The notes under the pieces are model-generated. The model worked only from the letters and a program-made list of their open reading frames with translations. It did not search any database and had not been told where the DNA came from. Source: Janibacter massiliensis (GTDB lineage Bacteria > Actinomycetota > Actinomycetes > Actinomycetales > Dermatophilaceae). Taken from it: a stretch of DNA of 64,000 nucleotides. The stretch covers positions 298,741 to 362,740 of the forward strand of contig NZ_LT985196.1 of assembly GCF_900289115.1 (NCBI RefSeq). Direction: 5' to 3'. Below, piece after piece: positions 1 to 9,048 of the stretch. A program made the position numbers and the translations under genes. Within the stretch, counting starts at the first letter, position 1; every line of letters begins with the position of its first letter.

Positions 1-11
1 GGGGCAGTGGT

Positions 12-914
12 GTGACAGAGACGGCCCCCGCCCAGTGGATCGCCGGAGCCCGTCCCCGGACCCTGCCCGCCGCGCTCGCGCCCGTCCTCGTCGGCTCCGG
101 CGCGGCGGCCGCGGTCGACGCCTTCGACCCGTCGATCGCGCTGCTCGCGCTCGTCGTGTCGACGAGCCTCCAGATCGCGGTGAACTACGCCAACGACTAC
201 TCCGACGGCGTTCGCGGCACCGACGAGGAGCGGGTCGGACCCGTCCGGCTCGTCGGCCAGCACCTGGCAGCGCCGGAGAGCGTCAAGACGATGGCGTTCA
301 TCTTCATGGGGATCGCCGTGCTCGCCGGGCTGGCGCTCGTCGCGCTCGCCAACACGCTCGTCCTGCTACCGGTCGGCGCCCTCGCGCTGCTCGCGGCGTG
401 GCGCTACACCGGAGGGGACAACCCGTACGGCTACCGCGGTCTCGGCGAGGTCTACGTCTTCGTCTTCTTCGGGCTCGTCGCGACGCTCGGCACGCAGTGG
501 ACGCAGGCCCACCGCCTGACGTGGGTCGGGCTGTTCGGCGCCGTCGGGGTCGGGGCGTGGGCCTCGGCGATCCTCGTCGCGAACAACCTGAGGGACATCC
601 CCAGCGACACCGAGGCGGGCAAGCGGACGCTCGCGGTCCGGCTCGGCGACGCCCGGACCCGGACCCTCTACCTCGCGCTCGTCGGGGTCGCCCTCCTGTG
701 CGGGCTGGCGTGCACCGGGTGGCACGTCGGGGCGGCCGCATCGGCGCTCGGGGTGCTGGCCGCGTGGCCGGCGATCCGGGCCGTCCGCGGCGGCGCGACC
801 GGACGCGACCTCGTGCCCGCCCTCGGCGCCACCGGGCTGGCCCAGCTCGCGTGGTCGACCCTCCTCACGATCGGGGTCGTCCTCACCTACTCCGTCGCGA
901 CCCTGCAGCGCTGA
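12..914 (+). CDS. menA: 1,4-dihydroxy-2-naphthoate polyprenyltransferase (MenA)
   Basis: Integral membrane UbiA-family prenyltransferase that attaches a polyprenyl chain to 1,4-dihydroxy-2-naphthoate in menaquinone synthesis. The 300-residue product, the usual MenA length, has several hydrophobic helices and two Asp-rich motifs: NDYSDG near residues 61-66 and NNLRDIPSDTEAGKR near 192-206, which bind the Mg-diphosphate of the prenyl donor. It begins with GTG at 12. It lies beside cytochrome c and heme genes, as in mycobacteria, so the neighbourhood serves the respiratory chain. Family assignment is firm; chain length cannot be read from sequence. Confidence 0.93.
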   Translation: MTETAPAQWIAGARPRTLPAALAPVLVGSGAAAAVDAFDPSIALLALVVSTSLQIAVNYANDYSDGVRGTDEERVGPVRLVGQHLAAPESVKTMAFIFMGIAVLAGLALVALANTLVLLPVGALALLAAWRYTGGDNPYGYRGLGEVYVFVFFGLVATLGTQWTQAHRLTWVGLFGAVGVGAWASAILVANNLRDIPSDTEAGKRTLAVRLGDARTRTLYLALVGVALLCGLACTGWHVGAAASALGVLAAWPAIRAVRGGATGRDLVPALGATGLAQLAWSTLLTIGVVLTYSVATLQR

Positions 915-943
915 CCCCGCCCGCGGACGAGATCCCGCAGGAA

Positions 944-968
944 CGGGTCCCGGCCACCGCCGGACCCG
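944..968 (+). terminator. Hairpin after menA, possible terminator
   Basis: CGGGTCC at 944-950 pairs with GGACCCG at 962-968 across an 11-nt loop in the short menA-WYL gap. There is no U-tract, which is common for GC-rich actinobacteria, so the role is a guess. Confidence 0.25.
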
Positions 969-980
969 TACGGTGAGACC

Positions 981-2123
981 GTGGACCGCGACCTCGACCT
1001 CATCCGCCAGCGGCTGATCGCGACCGGCCTGGCCGTCCCCGACGACGCGTCCCCGCAGGATGCGGTCCGTCGGCTGGGGTGCGCGCAGGGGCAGGACCTG
1101 CCCGGGGTCGTGGCCTCGTTGGCGCTGCGGGTGCCGGGCGCCACCGCCGAGGACGTCACCGCCGCGATGACGGACGGCGGCGTCGTACGCGGCTACCCCA
1201 TGCGCGGGACGGTCTTCGCGGTCCACGCCGACGACCTCGCCTGGATGGGGGAGCTGCTCCGGCCGAAGTTCGGCACCGATCTCGCGCGGCGCCGGGCGGC
1301 CCAGGGCGTCGACGAGGCCACGGTCGCCCTCGTCCGGGACACGGCGCTCGCGGCGCTCGACGGCCCCACCCGGTCGACCGTCGCGGACGTCCCCGACCCG
1401 GGGCTGGGGCTCACCCGGGCAGAGCTCGCCGGGCGGTGGGATGAGGCGGGGGTCGAGATGACGAGCGCCCGCTCGTACCACTTCATCTCGACGATGATGA
1501 TCGAGGGCCACCTCGTCTACGGGCCGTGGGACGCGGAGGCGAAGGAGCAGCGGATCGTCGCGGCGTCGACGTGGCTGCCGGCGGACTCTGGCCTGGCGGC
1601 GCGCTTCGGCGGGGACCGGGTCGCGGCGATCGCCCACTGGCTGCGGACGTACCTGACCTCCCACGGTCCGGCGACGCTGCGGGACTTCGCGTGGTGGACG
1701 AAGCTCGGCCTGACGGAGATCCGCACGGCCGCGCCCGCGGCGACGGAGGGGCTGGCGGAGACGACGGTCGACGGGCAGGCCGCGTGGTGCCGGCCGGAGG
1801 TGCTCGAGGCGGGCGAGGACCTGCTGCGGGCGGCCGACCGCGCGATGCTCCTGCCCGGGTTCGACGAGCTCGTCCTCGGCTACCAGGACCGCGGCTTCCT
1901 TCTTACGCCGGCCGAGCACGACGCGACGGTCCCGGGCAACAACGGGGTCTTCCGGGGCCTGGCGCTCGACCGCGCCCGGCCACTCGGGACGTGGCGCCGT
2001 GCCGGGTCAGGACGGCGGCGCCGGCTGGAGCTCACCCGCTTCGAGGGCGGACGCGCCGTGCCGAAGCGCGCCGAGGCGGCGTTCGAGCGGGCCTTCGAGG
2101 CCCACCCCTGGCTCGCGCCCTGA
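981..2123 (+). CDS. Winged-helix DNA-binding domain protein (HTH_42 / YcaQ-AlkX-like)
   Basis: A 380-residue protein of the winged helix DNA-binding domain family (PF06224 type), which includes YcaQ/AlkX interstrand crosslink glycosylases and many uncharacterised actinobacterial paralogues. Typical family blocks are GYPMRGTVFAVHADDL near residues 72-87, the Arg-Ser-Tyr-His segment near 165, a DFAWWTKLGL segment near 237 and GFDELVLGYQDR near 293-304. It starts with GTG at 981 and ends 8 bp from the convergent DUF4229 gene. Glycosylase activity is not assured: this branch is often annotated only as DNA-binding. Confidence 0.75.
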   Translation: MDRDLDLIRQRLIATGLAVPDDASPQDAVRRLGCAQGQDLPGVVASLALRVPGATAEDVTAAMTDGGVVRGYPMRGTVFAVHADDLAWMGELLRPKFGTDLARRRAAQGVDEATVALVRDTALAALDGPTRSTVADVPDPGLGLTRAELAGRWDEAGVEMTSARSYHFISTMMIEGHLVYGPWDAEAKEQRIVAASTWLPADSGLAARFGGDRVAAIAHWLRTYLTSHGPATLRDFAWWTKLGLTEIRTAAPAATEGLAETTVDGQAAWCRPEVLEAGEDLLRAADRAMLLPGFDELVLGYQDRGFLLTPAEHDATVPGNNGVFRGLALDRARPLGTWRRAGSGRRRRLELTRFEGGRAVPKRAEAAFERAFEAHPWLAP

Positions 2124-2131
2124 GCACTGCG

Positions 2132-2416
2132 TCAGCGGTAGTCGTCCTCGGCGGCCTCGTCGCTGCCCGGCGCCGGTGCGCGGTCTGCGGCCCGCTCCGC
2201 CCGCGCCCGGGAGCGCGCGGTGAGCTGCTCCTCGAGCTCGCGCCGGAAGGGCCGCAGGACGACCGCGGACACGAGCACCGAGAGCACCGCCGCCCCGACG
2301 GCGAGCCACGGCAGGTGCTTCGCCTCGCGCAGCCCGAGCAGGTACAGCGCCGACAGGCACCCGAGGAAGACCATGATCCGCAGGATCGAGTAGGTGACGA
2401 AGGCGCGCACGGTCAC
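2132..2416 (-). CDS. DUF4229 domain small membrane protein
   Basis: Predicted 94-residue protein with two hydrophobic segments (about residues 5-24 and 31-50) followed by a basic and acidic tail rich in Arg, Ala and Glu. Size, two-helix plan and position after ccsB match the actinobacterial DUF4229 family, whose function is unknown. The GTG start at 2416 overlaps the ccsB stop by 4 bp (GTGA), so it is the last gene of the cytochrome c biogenesis operon. A second GTG at 2410 is the alternative start. A supporting role in cytochrome c maturation is inference from position only. Confidence 0.7.
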   Translation of the reverse strand: MTVRAFVTYSILRIMVFLGCLSALYLLGLREAKHLPWLAVGAAVLSVLVSAVVLRPFRRELEEQLTARSRARAERAADRAPAPGSDEAAEDDYR

Positions 2417-3336
2417 AGCCCCGAGTACGAGTGCATGCCGACGAGGAACTGGTTGACGACGACGTAGTTGATGATGATGCACACGAACCCGGCGACCGCG
2501 ACGAGGTTGGCCGTCCGGCGGCTCACGGTCGTCGTCGCACGGGCGTGGAGGTAGGCCGCGTAGACGACCCAGATGACGAACGTCCACGTCTCCTTCGGGT
2601 CCCAGTTCCAGTAGGAGCCCCAGGCCTGACGCGCCCAGATCGCACCGGCGATGAGGGTGAAGGTCCACAGCGGGAAGGCGATGATGTGGGTCCCGTAGGC
2701 CATCCGCTCCAGGGCCTGCGCGTTCGGCATCTTGTCCAGCAGCGAGGGCCGGGCACCCTCGGGCACGCCCCGGGCCTGGCGCCGGTCGGCCAGCAGGTAG
2801 AGGACGGTGATGACCGCGCCGAGGATGAACAGCGCGATCGAGAAGGTCGCGACGACGACGTGGATGACGAGCCAGTAGGACTTCAGCGACGGCAGCAGCT
2901 CGGCGGCCTCGGTGTACCAGGCGGTGATCGCCATGCCGAGGACGAGCAGGACCGGGGTGACGACGAAGACCCCGAGCCAGCGCAGGTCGCGCTTGAGGGA
3001 CCACACGCAGAACAGCAGGATCGTGAACATCGAGGCCACGAGCGCGAACTCGTGCATGTTGCCCAGCGGGGCGCGGTTGACGCTCGCGCCGCGGAGCACG
3101 GCCGCCAGGAGCAGGAGAAGCCCGCCGAGCCACGTCAGGGTCCCCGCGACGCCCCCCATCTTCCGGGCGTGCTGGGGCGTCGCTACGTCGTCGGCCGGTG
3201 ACCCGGAGCGGGCATCGACCCGCGCGGGCACCATCCCCGCGAGGTAGACGGCGTAGAGGATCATCGCCACGGCGAGCACCGCCATCGCCGAGTAGATGCT
3301 GATGTTGGCGTACGACGCCACCGTTTCCTTCGTCAT
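2413..3336 (-). CDS. ccsB: System II cytochrome c biogenesis protein CcsB (ResC/CcsA type)
   Basis: Membrane heme handler of system II cytochrome c maturation: with ResB it exports heme and ligates it to apocytochrome c outside the membrane. The 307-residue product has about eight membrane segments and the diagnostic Trp-rich heme motif WGSYWNWDPKETW at residues 240-252. Candidate heme-ligand histidines sit in NMHEF (about 95), VIHV (about 159) and the TH at about 217. The ATG at 3336 overlaps the resB stop by 4 bp. Length is normal for the actinobacterial form. Confidence 0.93.
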   Translation of the reverse strand: MTKETVASYANISIYSAMAVLAVAMILYAVYLAGMVPARVDARSGSPADDVATPQHARKMGGVAGTLTWLGGLLLLLAAVLRGASVNRAPLGNMHEFALVASMFTILLFCVWSLKRDLRWLGVFVVTPVLLVLGMAITAWYTEAAELLPSLKSYWLVIHVVVATFSIALFILGAVITVLYLLADRRQARGVPEGARPSLLDKMPNAQALERMAYGTHIIAFPLWTFTLIAGAIWARQAWGSYWNWDPKETWTFVIWVVYAAYLHARATTTVSRRTANLVAVAGFVCIIINYVVVNQFLVGMHSYSGL

Positions 3337-4964
3337 GACAGGGGAATCCTCCCACTCGCCGGGTCGAGCGAGCTCCGCACCCGGCGTGCGACGTCCGTCA
3401 CGAGGTCACCCAGGCCCGAGTCGTCGTCGCGGCTCATCCCCGCGATCGTCAGCCGGCCGTCCTCGACGCGGGCGAACATCCGACGCCGGGGGACCGTGAG
3501 GCTGAGGACGAGACCCGCCAGCGCGGCCAGCGAGGCGCCGAGCGTCAGCCACTTGTCGGGGTCGTAGCGCACGGAGAAGCCCGCGAAGCGCTCCACCTTG
3601 TCGAACGTGATGCTGCCGCGGTCGCCGGGCAGCGTCGCGCTCTGGCCGGGGGTGAGCCAGATCCTGGTCGGGCTGCCCTTCGTCCGGCCACTGGTCGAGA
3701 TCACCGGGCTCATCGAGTCGGTGTCGATGGCGAAGACGGACGAGGGCTTCCCGCCCGGGAACAGCTCGCCCTCGTACAGGCTGAGCGCCAGCGCCGGCGC
3801 CTTCGCGTCGGGGAAGACCGACTCCGGCCCGCGCTGCTCGTCGATGGTCGCGGTCGGGAGGAAGAGGGCGACGAACCCGAGGTCCTTCGGCTGCGCGGCC
3901 GGGACCTTGATCGCCCCGACGGAGCGGTAGTTGCCGTCCGTGGGCAGCATCGGCGTCGGCCCGCTGCTGAGCACCCGGCCCTTCGCGTCCCGGACGGTGA
4001 CGACCGGCGCGTACCCGTTGCCGAGGAGGAAGACCGTGGCCCGGTCCATCTCCAGCGGATGGTTGACCTGGACGACGTCGGACCGCGTCGGGGCGCCCGG
4101 CTCGTCGGCGACGGTCACCCGCGCGGTGAAGTCCCGCGGCTGGCCGAACTGCCCGCGTCCTGTCACCTCCTCCTCGAACGTCACGTCCATCGAGTCGACC
4201 CGCACGGTGAACGGGCGCAGGTCGGACGCGGTGTCGACCCACGGACCGGGGCTGAGGGTGTCGAACCGGGTCTGGGTGTTGGTGAAGGTCTGTCCGACGG
4301 GGACGATGACGTCACCCTTCCAGCCGAAGACGTGCCCGATCGCCACCCCGACGATGACGAGCACGAGCGCCAGGTGGAAGACGAGGTTGCCGGTCTCGCG
4401 CAGGTAGCCGCTCTCCCCCGACAGCGCCGCGCCGTCGCGACGCACCCGGTACCGGCGGCCCGGGGCACGGCCGGCGCGCAGCTGCTGCTCGACGGCACCG
4501 AGCGCGGTGTCGGCGTCGACCCCGTCGGGCAGGTCGATCACCGCGTGGGCGGGCAGGCGGGTGAGGCGGCGAGGGGTGCGTGGGGGCGCCGCCCGCATGG
4601 AGCGCCAGTGGGCGGCCGTGCGGGGCAGGACGCACCCGACGAGCGAGACGAACAGCAGGAGGTAGATCGCCGAGAACCACGGCGAGGCGTAGACGTCGAA
4701 GAACCCGAGCCGATCGAGCCAGGGACCGGTACGCGGGTGGGCGTCGATGTAGTCCGCGGTGCGGGACGCGTCGAGCGAGCGCTGCGGCCACAGCGACCCC
4801 GGCACGGCGCCGAGCGCGAGGAGGAGCAGCAGCAGCAGCGCGGTACGCATGCTCGTCAGCTGGCGCCAGGCCCAGCGCAGCCAGCCGACGAACCCGATCT
4901 TCGGCTGGTTCACGGGTGCCGGTGTGCGCCGGGCCGGGTCGGTGCGGCGGACGGACGGGCTCAC
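3333..4964 (-). CDS. resB: Cytochrome c biogenesis protein ResB
   Basis: Partner of CcsB in the system II heme export and ligation complex. The 543-residue protein has membrane segments near residues 41-58, 96-113 and 194-212, a large extracytoplasmic domain (about 213-470), and a last membrane helix near 475-495 followed by a short cytoplasmic tail. This is the ResB plan. The GTG start at 4964 overlaps the ccdA stop (GTGA) and the product begins with a Pro/Arg-rich cytoplasmic leader. The reading frame is open far upstream through ccdA, so the start was chosen from the overlap and the homologous N-terminus. Confidence 0.92.
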   Translation of the reverse strand: MSPSVRRTDPARRTPAPVNQPKIGFVGWLRWAWRQLTSMRTALLLLLLLALGAVPGSLWPQRSLDASRTADYIDAHPRTGPWLDRLGFFDVYASPWFSAIYLLLFVSLVGCVLPRTAAHWRSMRAAPPRTPRRLTRLPAHAVIDLPDGVDADTALGAVEQQLRAGRAPGRRYRVRRDGAALSGESGYLRETGNLVFHLALVLVIVGVAIGHVFGWKGDVIVPVGQTFTNTQTRFDTLSPGPWVDTASDLRPFTVRVDSMDVTFEEEVTGRGQFGQPRDFTARVTVADEPGAPTRSDVVQVNHPLEMDRATVFLLGNGYAPVVTVRDAKGRVLSSGPTPMLPTDGNYRSVGAIKVPAAQPKDLGFVALFLPTATIDEQRGPESVFPDAKAPALALSLYEGELFPGGKPSSVFAIDTDSMSPVISTSGRTKGSPTRIWLTPGQSATLPGDRGSITFDKVERFAGFSVRYDPDKWLTLGASLAALAGLVLSLTVPRRRMFARVEDGRLTIAGMSRDDDSGLGDLVTDVARRVRSSLDPASGRIPLS

Positions 4965-5707
4965 AGCGGGGCCTCCCACGTCGAGATGAAGCGGCCCTGG
5001 AGCCAGACGGTCGCGTCGTCCCACAGGCCGGTGAGGAGCAGGACGCCGAGCAGCGCGAGCAGGCCCGCGCCGATCAGCTGCACGGCGCGGGTGTGCCGGC
5101 GTAGCCCGCCGGAGATCCGCAGCCAGCGCTCCCACAGCAGCGCGGCGAGGACGAACGGCAGCCCCAGGCCCAGGCAGTAGGCGACGGCGAGGACCGCCGC
5201 CCGCCCGGTGTCGGGGTCCGGCCCGGCGACGGCGAGGGTGAGGACGGCCGCGAGCGTCGGGCCGATGCACGGCGCCCAGCCGAGCCCGAAGACGGCCCCG
5301 AGCAACGGCGCCCCGACCAGCCCGCTCGTCGGGGTCACCGGGAGCCGGACGCTGCGCTGGACGCGGTCGCTGCCCACCCCGGCGAACACGAGCGCCATGA
5401 GGATGAGGACACCCCCGCCGATCCGGCCCAGCAGCGCCCGGTGCTCGACGAGCGCGACGCCGACCCCGGCGACGAAGACCGTCCCCAGGACGAAGACGGC
5501 GGTGAACCCGAGGACGAACAGCAGCGCGCCGACCACCATCCGCCACCGGGATCGGTCGGCCAGGGAGGTGTCGCTCACGCCGGTGACGTAGCCGAGGTAG
5601 CCGGGCACGAGCGGCAGCACGCACGGGCTCGCGAAGGAGACGAGCCCGGCGAGCGCGGCGACGAGGACGGCGACCGGCAGCGCCCCGGAGGTGACGACGT
5701 CGTTCAC
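4961..5707 (-). CDS. ccdA: Thiol-disulfide electron transporter CcdA
   Basis: Six-helix membrane protein of the DsbD/CcdA family that carries reducing equivalents from cytoplasmic thioredoxin to the extracytoplasmic thioredoxin-like protein encoded just upstream, keeping apocytochrome c cysteines reduced. The 248-residue product shows both redox-active cysteines in family context: SFASPCVLPLVPGYLGY (Cys29) and GLGWAPCIGP (Cys147). The ATG at 5707 overlaps the upstream gene stop by 4 bp, and its stop overlaps the resB start. Assignment is firm. Confidence 0.93.
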   Translation of the reverse strand: MNDVVTSGALPVAVLVAALAGLVSFASPCVLPLVPGYLGYVTGVSDTSLADRSRWRMVVGALLFVLGFTAVFVLGTVFVAGVGVALVEHRALLGRIGGGVLILMALVFAGVGSDRVQRSVRLPVTPTSGLVGAPLLGAVFGLGWAPCIGPTLAAVLTLAVAGPDPDTGRAAVLAVAYCLGLGLPFVLAALLWERWLRISGGLRRHTRAVQLIGAGLLALLGVLLLTGLWDDATVWLQGRFISTWEAPL

Positions 5708-6294
5708 CCGGCGGACGCGTCCTCGATGAGACCCAGGAGGGTCGAGCGTTCCACGGCGCCCCGGACGACCGCGGCGATCCGCCCCTGCTCGTCCAGGACG
5801 ATCGTCGTGGGCTGGCTGGCGACCTTGCCCTGGAGCGCCACCGCGCTCGTGCCGGCCTCGTCAGAGATCGAGGGGAAGGTGTGGCCCCACGCCTCCGCCT
5901 GGGCCCGGCCGTTGGCCGCCGGCTCGCGGTAGTCGATGCCGACGAACCGGACGCCGTCCTTCTTCGTTCGCTCCTGGACCTCCTCCAGGACGGGGGCCTC
6001 CGCCTGGCACGGGCCGCACCACGAGGCCCACACGTTGAGCACGACGACGTCGCCACGCAGGTCGGCGACGTCGAGGTCGTCGCCGTCGAGGGTCGTCCCG
6101 GACAGCTCGACGGGGGTCGCGCGGTCGGCGACCGGGATCTGCTCGATCGCGCCGTCACCGGCGATGTAGCCCTTGCGGCCACCGCCGCGCGCCTGGTCGG
6201 CGACGGACCCCGGCTCGGCGCCGCCGCAGCCGGCGAGGGTGACCGGCAGGAGCGCGATCGCGGCGGCCGCGAGCGCCCGACGTGCCGCGCTCAT
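5704..6294 (-). CDS. TlpA/ResA-family thioredoxin-like lipoprotein
   Basis: Extracytoplasmic thiol-disulfide oxidoreductase thought to reduce the CXXCH cysteines of apocytochrome c, fed by CcdA. The 196-residue product has a lipoprotein signal (Arg-containing N-terminus, hydrophobic core, VTLAGC lipobox with Cys23), then an AhpC/Redoxin-type fold with WASWCGPC (Cys93, Cys96) and the cis-Pro loop at SQPTT. The ATG at 6294 overlaps the phosphatase stop by 4 bp. Operon order tlpA-ccdA-resB-ccsB is the actinobacterial standard. Called resA or tlpA in different genomes. Confidence 0.9.
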   Translation of the reverse strand: MSAARRALAAAAIALLPVTLAGCGGAEPGSVADQARGGGRKGYIAGDGAIEQIPVADRATPVELSGTTLDGDDLDVADLRGDVVVLNVWASWCGPCQAEAPVLEEVQERTKKDGVRFVGIDYREPAANGRAQAEAWGHTFPSISDEAGTSAVALQGKVASQPTTIVLDEQGRIAAVVRGAVERSTLLGLIEDASAG

Positions 6295-7085
6295 GCGCCC
6301 GGCACCGCGCTCGCCTGCGGGTACAGGTGCGCGGCGGGCTCGCTGTAGGAGACCTCGACGACACGGTCGCCCTCGTAGGTCACGCTCGTCACGGAGGCGA
6401 GGTTGCACTCGCGTCTGCGGGGGTCGTGCCACAGGTGCCGGCCCTCGAGGACGCTGCGCATCGTCCACACCGGCAGCTGGTGGCTGACGACGAGCGCCTC
6501 CCGCCCGCGGGCGTGGTCGCGGGCGTCCTCGATGGCGGCGGTCATCCGGCGGGCGATCGCTGCGTACGACTCGCCCCACGTCGGCACGGTGGGGTTGCGG
6601 ACCCACCACAGCCGCCACGGGCGCCGCAGGAAGCCCTTGCCCTCGAAGCGGGAGCCCTCGAACCGGTTGCCCGCCTCGATGACCCGCGGGTCGATGACCG
6701 GAGTGAGGCCGTGGTCGGCCGCGACGGGCGCAGCGGTCTCCTGCGTGCGCTCGAGCGGCGAGCATACGACGAGCGCGAGGTCCCGGCCGGCGAAGAAGGG
6801 GACGACGGCCTCGGCCATCTGGCGCCCGAGATCCGAGAGGTGGTAGCCGGGCAGACGGCCGTAGAGGATCTTGCGCGGGTTGTCGACCTCCCCGTGGCGC
6901 AGCAGGTGGACCACCGTGCGGACCGTCGAGGTGTCCTCGACACCTCGCGATGCCTCCTGCGCGGCCCCGCTCGCCCGCTCCGAGGCGCGTTCGGCGACCG
7001 CCGCGGTGTCGAGACCGGGCCCGGTCCCGTCGGCCTCCTCGGCGGGGTCGTCGGGGCGCGCGGGGTCCTGCGGGTGCTGCGGCAT
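6291..7085 (-). CDS. Histidine phosphatase family protein (phosphoglycerate mutase-like)
   Basis: First gene of the cytochrome c operon. The 264-residue product carries the RHGE catalytic motif at residues 63-66 with the phosphate-accepting His, the second Arg region SPLERTQETA, the acid at WGESYAA and the second His in VVSHQLPVW. These place it in the broad-specificity phosphatase branch of the superfamily; the substrate is unknown. About 50 N-terminal residues are acidic, Ala-rich and probably disordered, so a later start is possible. Its M. tuberculosis counterpart (Rv0525) holds the same operon position. A role in heme or cytochrome assembly is only implied by context. Confidence 0.85.
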   Translation of the reverse strand: MPQHPQDPARPDDPAEEADGTGPGLDTAAVAERASERASGAAQEASRGVEDTSTVRTVVHLLRHGEVDNPRKILYGRLPGYHLSDLGRQMAEAVVPFFAGRDLALVVCSPLERTQETAAPVAADHGLTPVIDPRVIEAGNRFEGSRFEGKGFLRRPWRLWWVRNPTVPTWGESYAAIARRMTAAIEDARDHARGREALVVSHQLPVWTMRSVLEGRHLWHDPRRRECNLASVTSVTYEGDRVVEVSYSEPAAHLYPQASAVPGA

Positions 7086-7158
7086 GGGCGGATCATCCCA
7101 TACCACCCTGTGAGCCCGCCCGGCCCCCGGCGGCAGGGCCGGTGGGAGGATCGGGGGC

Positions 7159-8535
7159 ATGCCCTTGACCCCGCACGTCGACCCGACCGCCGCACCGACC
7201 GTCGCGCTGCCCCCGCTCGCGCTGCCGTACCCGCCGGACGCCCCGGCGTCGGCCGCACTCTTCGAGCGGGCCAGCGGCGTCACCCCCGGCGGCGTCAACT
7301 CGCCGGTGCGCGCGTTCCGCAGCGTGGGGGGCACACCGCGCTTCGTCGACCGGGCGCAGGGGCCGTGGCTCGTCGACGTCGACGGCCGCCGGTACGTCGA
7401 TCTCGTGTGCAGCTGGGGGCCGATGATCCTCGGCCACACCCACCCGGACGTCCTCGCCGCCGTCACGGCCGCCGCGTCGAAGGGCTTCTCGTTCGGCACG
7501 CCGAGCGAGAACGAGGTCGCCCTGGCGCAGGAGATCGTCGCGCGGGTCGAGCCGGTCGAGCGGGTGCGCCTGGTCAGCTCGGGCACCGAGGCGACGATGA
7601 GCGCGATCCGCCTGGCCCGCGGGTTCACGGGCCGCACGCTCGTCGTCAAGTTCTCCGGGTGCTACCACGGGCACGTCGACAGCCTGCTGGCCAGCGCCGG
7701 GTCGGGGGTCGCGACGCTGGCCCTGCCGGACTCCGCCGGCGTGAGCCGGGACGCCGCCGCCGAGACGCTCGTCCTGCCGTACAACGACCTCGCGGCGGTC
7801 GAGGCGGCGTTCGCCGAGCGCGGGGAGCAGATCGCGTGCGTCATGACCGAGGCCTCCCCCGGGAACATGGGGGTCGTCCCGCCCGAGCCGGGTTTCACCG
7901 AGGGGCTGCGGCGGATCACCCGGGAGCACGGCGCGCTCCTGATCAGCGACGAGGTGATGACGGGATTCCGGTGCAGCGCGGCCGGCTGGTACGGGCTCGA
8001 GGGGCCCTACGAGGCCGGCGCGCCGGACCTGTTCACCTTCGGGAAGGTCATGGGCGGGGGCTTCCCGGCGGCGGCCTTCGGCGGGCGGGCGGACATCATG
8101 GCCCACCTCGCCCCGGAGGGGCCGGTCTACCAGGCGGGGACGCTGTCGGGGAACCCCGTCGCGACCGCCGCGGGCCTGGCGACCCTGCGGGGCTGCACGC
8201 CCGAGCTCTACGACCGGCTCGGGGTCGTCTCGACGACGATCTCGGAGGCGGCGAGCGCCGCGCTGTCGGCGCAGGGCGTCCCCCACCGGGTGCAGCGGGC
8301 CGGGTCGATGTTCAGCATCTTCTTCCGCGAGGGCCGGGTGCGGGACTACGACGACGCCCGGGACCAGGACGTCGCGGCGTTCGGGCGCTTCTTCCACGCG
8401 ATGCTGAGCGCGGGGGTGCACCTTCCCCCGAGCGCGTTCGAGGCGTGGTTCGTCTCCGGCGCCCACGACGACGAGGCCGTCCAGGTCGTCCTCGACGCCC
8501 TGCCCGCTGCCGCACGCGCGGCCGCATCGGCCTGA
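7159..8535 (+). CDS. hemL: Glutamate-1-semialdehyde 2,1-aminomutase
   Basis: PLP enzyme converting glutamate-1-semialdehyde to 5-aminolevulinate, the second step of the C5 heme pathway begun by the HemA encoded at 12.7-14.0 kb. The 458-residue product shows GVNSPVRAF, the [18 protein letters not shown]-phosphate region and the [16 protein letters not shown] segment with the Schiff-base Lys near residue 296. The ATG follows GGGAGG. About 30 Pro/Ala-rich residues precede the usual N-terminus. It is divergent from the phosphatase by 73 bp and convergent with the marR gene by 27 bp. Confidence 0.95.
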   Translation: MPLTPHVDPTAAPTVALPPLALPYPPDAPASAALFERASGVTPGGVNSPVRAFRSVGGTPRFVDRAQGPWLVDVDGRRYVDLVCSWGPMILGHTHPDVLAAVTAAASKGFSFGTPSENEVALAQEIVARVEPVERVRLVSSGTEATMSAIRLARGFTGRTLVVKFSGCYHGHVDSLLASAGSGVATLALPDSAGVSRDAAAETLVLPYNDLAAVEAAFAERGEQIACVMTEASPGNMGVVPPEPGFTEGLRRITREHGALLISDEVMTGFRCSAAGWYGLEGPYEAGAPDLFTFGKVMGGGFPAAAFGGRADIMAHLAPEGPVYQAGTLSGNPVATAAGLATLRGCTPELYDRLGVVSTTISEAASAALSAQGVPHRVQRAGSMFSIFFREGRVRDYDDARDQDVAAFGRFFHAMLSAGVHLPPSAFEAWFVSGAHDDEAVQVVLDALPAAARAAASA

Positions 8536-8562
8536 CGATCGGCCGACCCCGAACCCCGCCGC

Positions 8563-9048
8563 TCAGGCCTCGCCGGGCTCGCGCTGCCCGGGGCACAGGT
8601 GGTCGCGCACCCTCGCCATCGCCTCGCCGAGCGCCGCGAACTGCTGCGGGGTGAGGATGTCCACGAGCGCCGCACGGACGCACTCGACGTGCGTGGGGCT
8701 CATCGCGTCGAGCGCCGTCCGCCCGGCGGGGGCGAGGGCGATGACGACGCCCCGCCGGTCGTCGGGCGCCGGCTCCCGCACGACCCAGCCCCGTCGCTCG
8801 AGGCGGGCCGCGGTGTGCGAGACCCGCGAGCGCGACTGCACGATCTGATCCGCGAGCAGGGACATCCGCGTCCGCTGGCCGGGGGACTCCGAGAGCATCG
8901 ACAGCAGCTCGTACTCGGTGAGGGCGACCCCGTACGTGTCCAGCGCCCGGTCGAGCTCGACCTCGAGCAACCGGCTGCCCCGCAGGTACGCCCGCCAGGC
9001 CGCCTGCTCGCCGTCGTCGAGCCATCGCGACTCGGTCGTCGGGGTCAT
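8563..9048 (-). CDS. MarR-family transcriptional regulator
   Basis: Winged-helix regulator of 161 residues, the normal MarR size. The DNA-binding core is visible: the helix TEYELLSMLSES, the recognition region MSLLADQIVQSRSRVSHTAARLERRGWV and a wing at REPAPDDRRGVVIALAPAGR. The ATG at 9048 overlaps the hemB stop by 4 bp, so it is the last gene of the rex-hem operon, an unusual companion for heme genes. The ligand is unknown; sensing heme, porphyrin or oxidative stress is speculation from position. Confidence 0.85.
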   Translation of the reverse strand: MTPTTESRWLDDGEQAAWRAYLRGSRLLEVELDRALDTYGVALTEYELLSMLSESPGQRTRMSLLADQIVQSRSRVSHTAARLERRGWVVREPAPDDRRGVVIALAPAGRTALDAMSPTHVECVRAALVDILTPQQFAALGEAMARVRDHLCPGQREPGEA

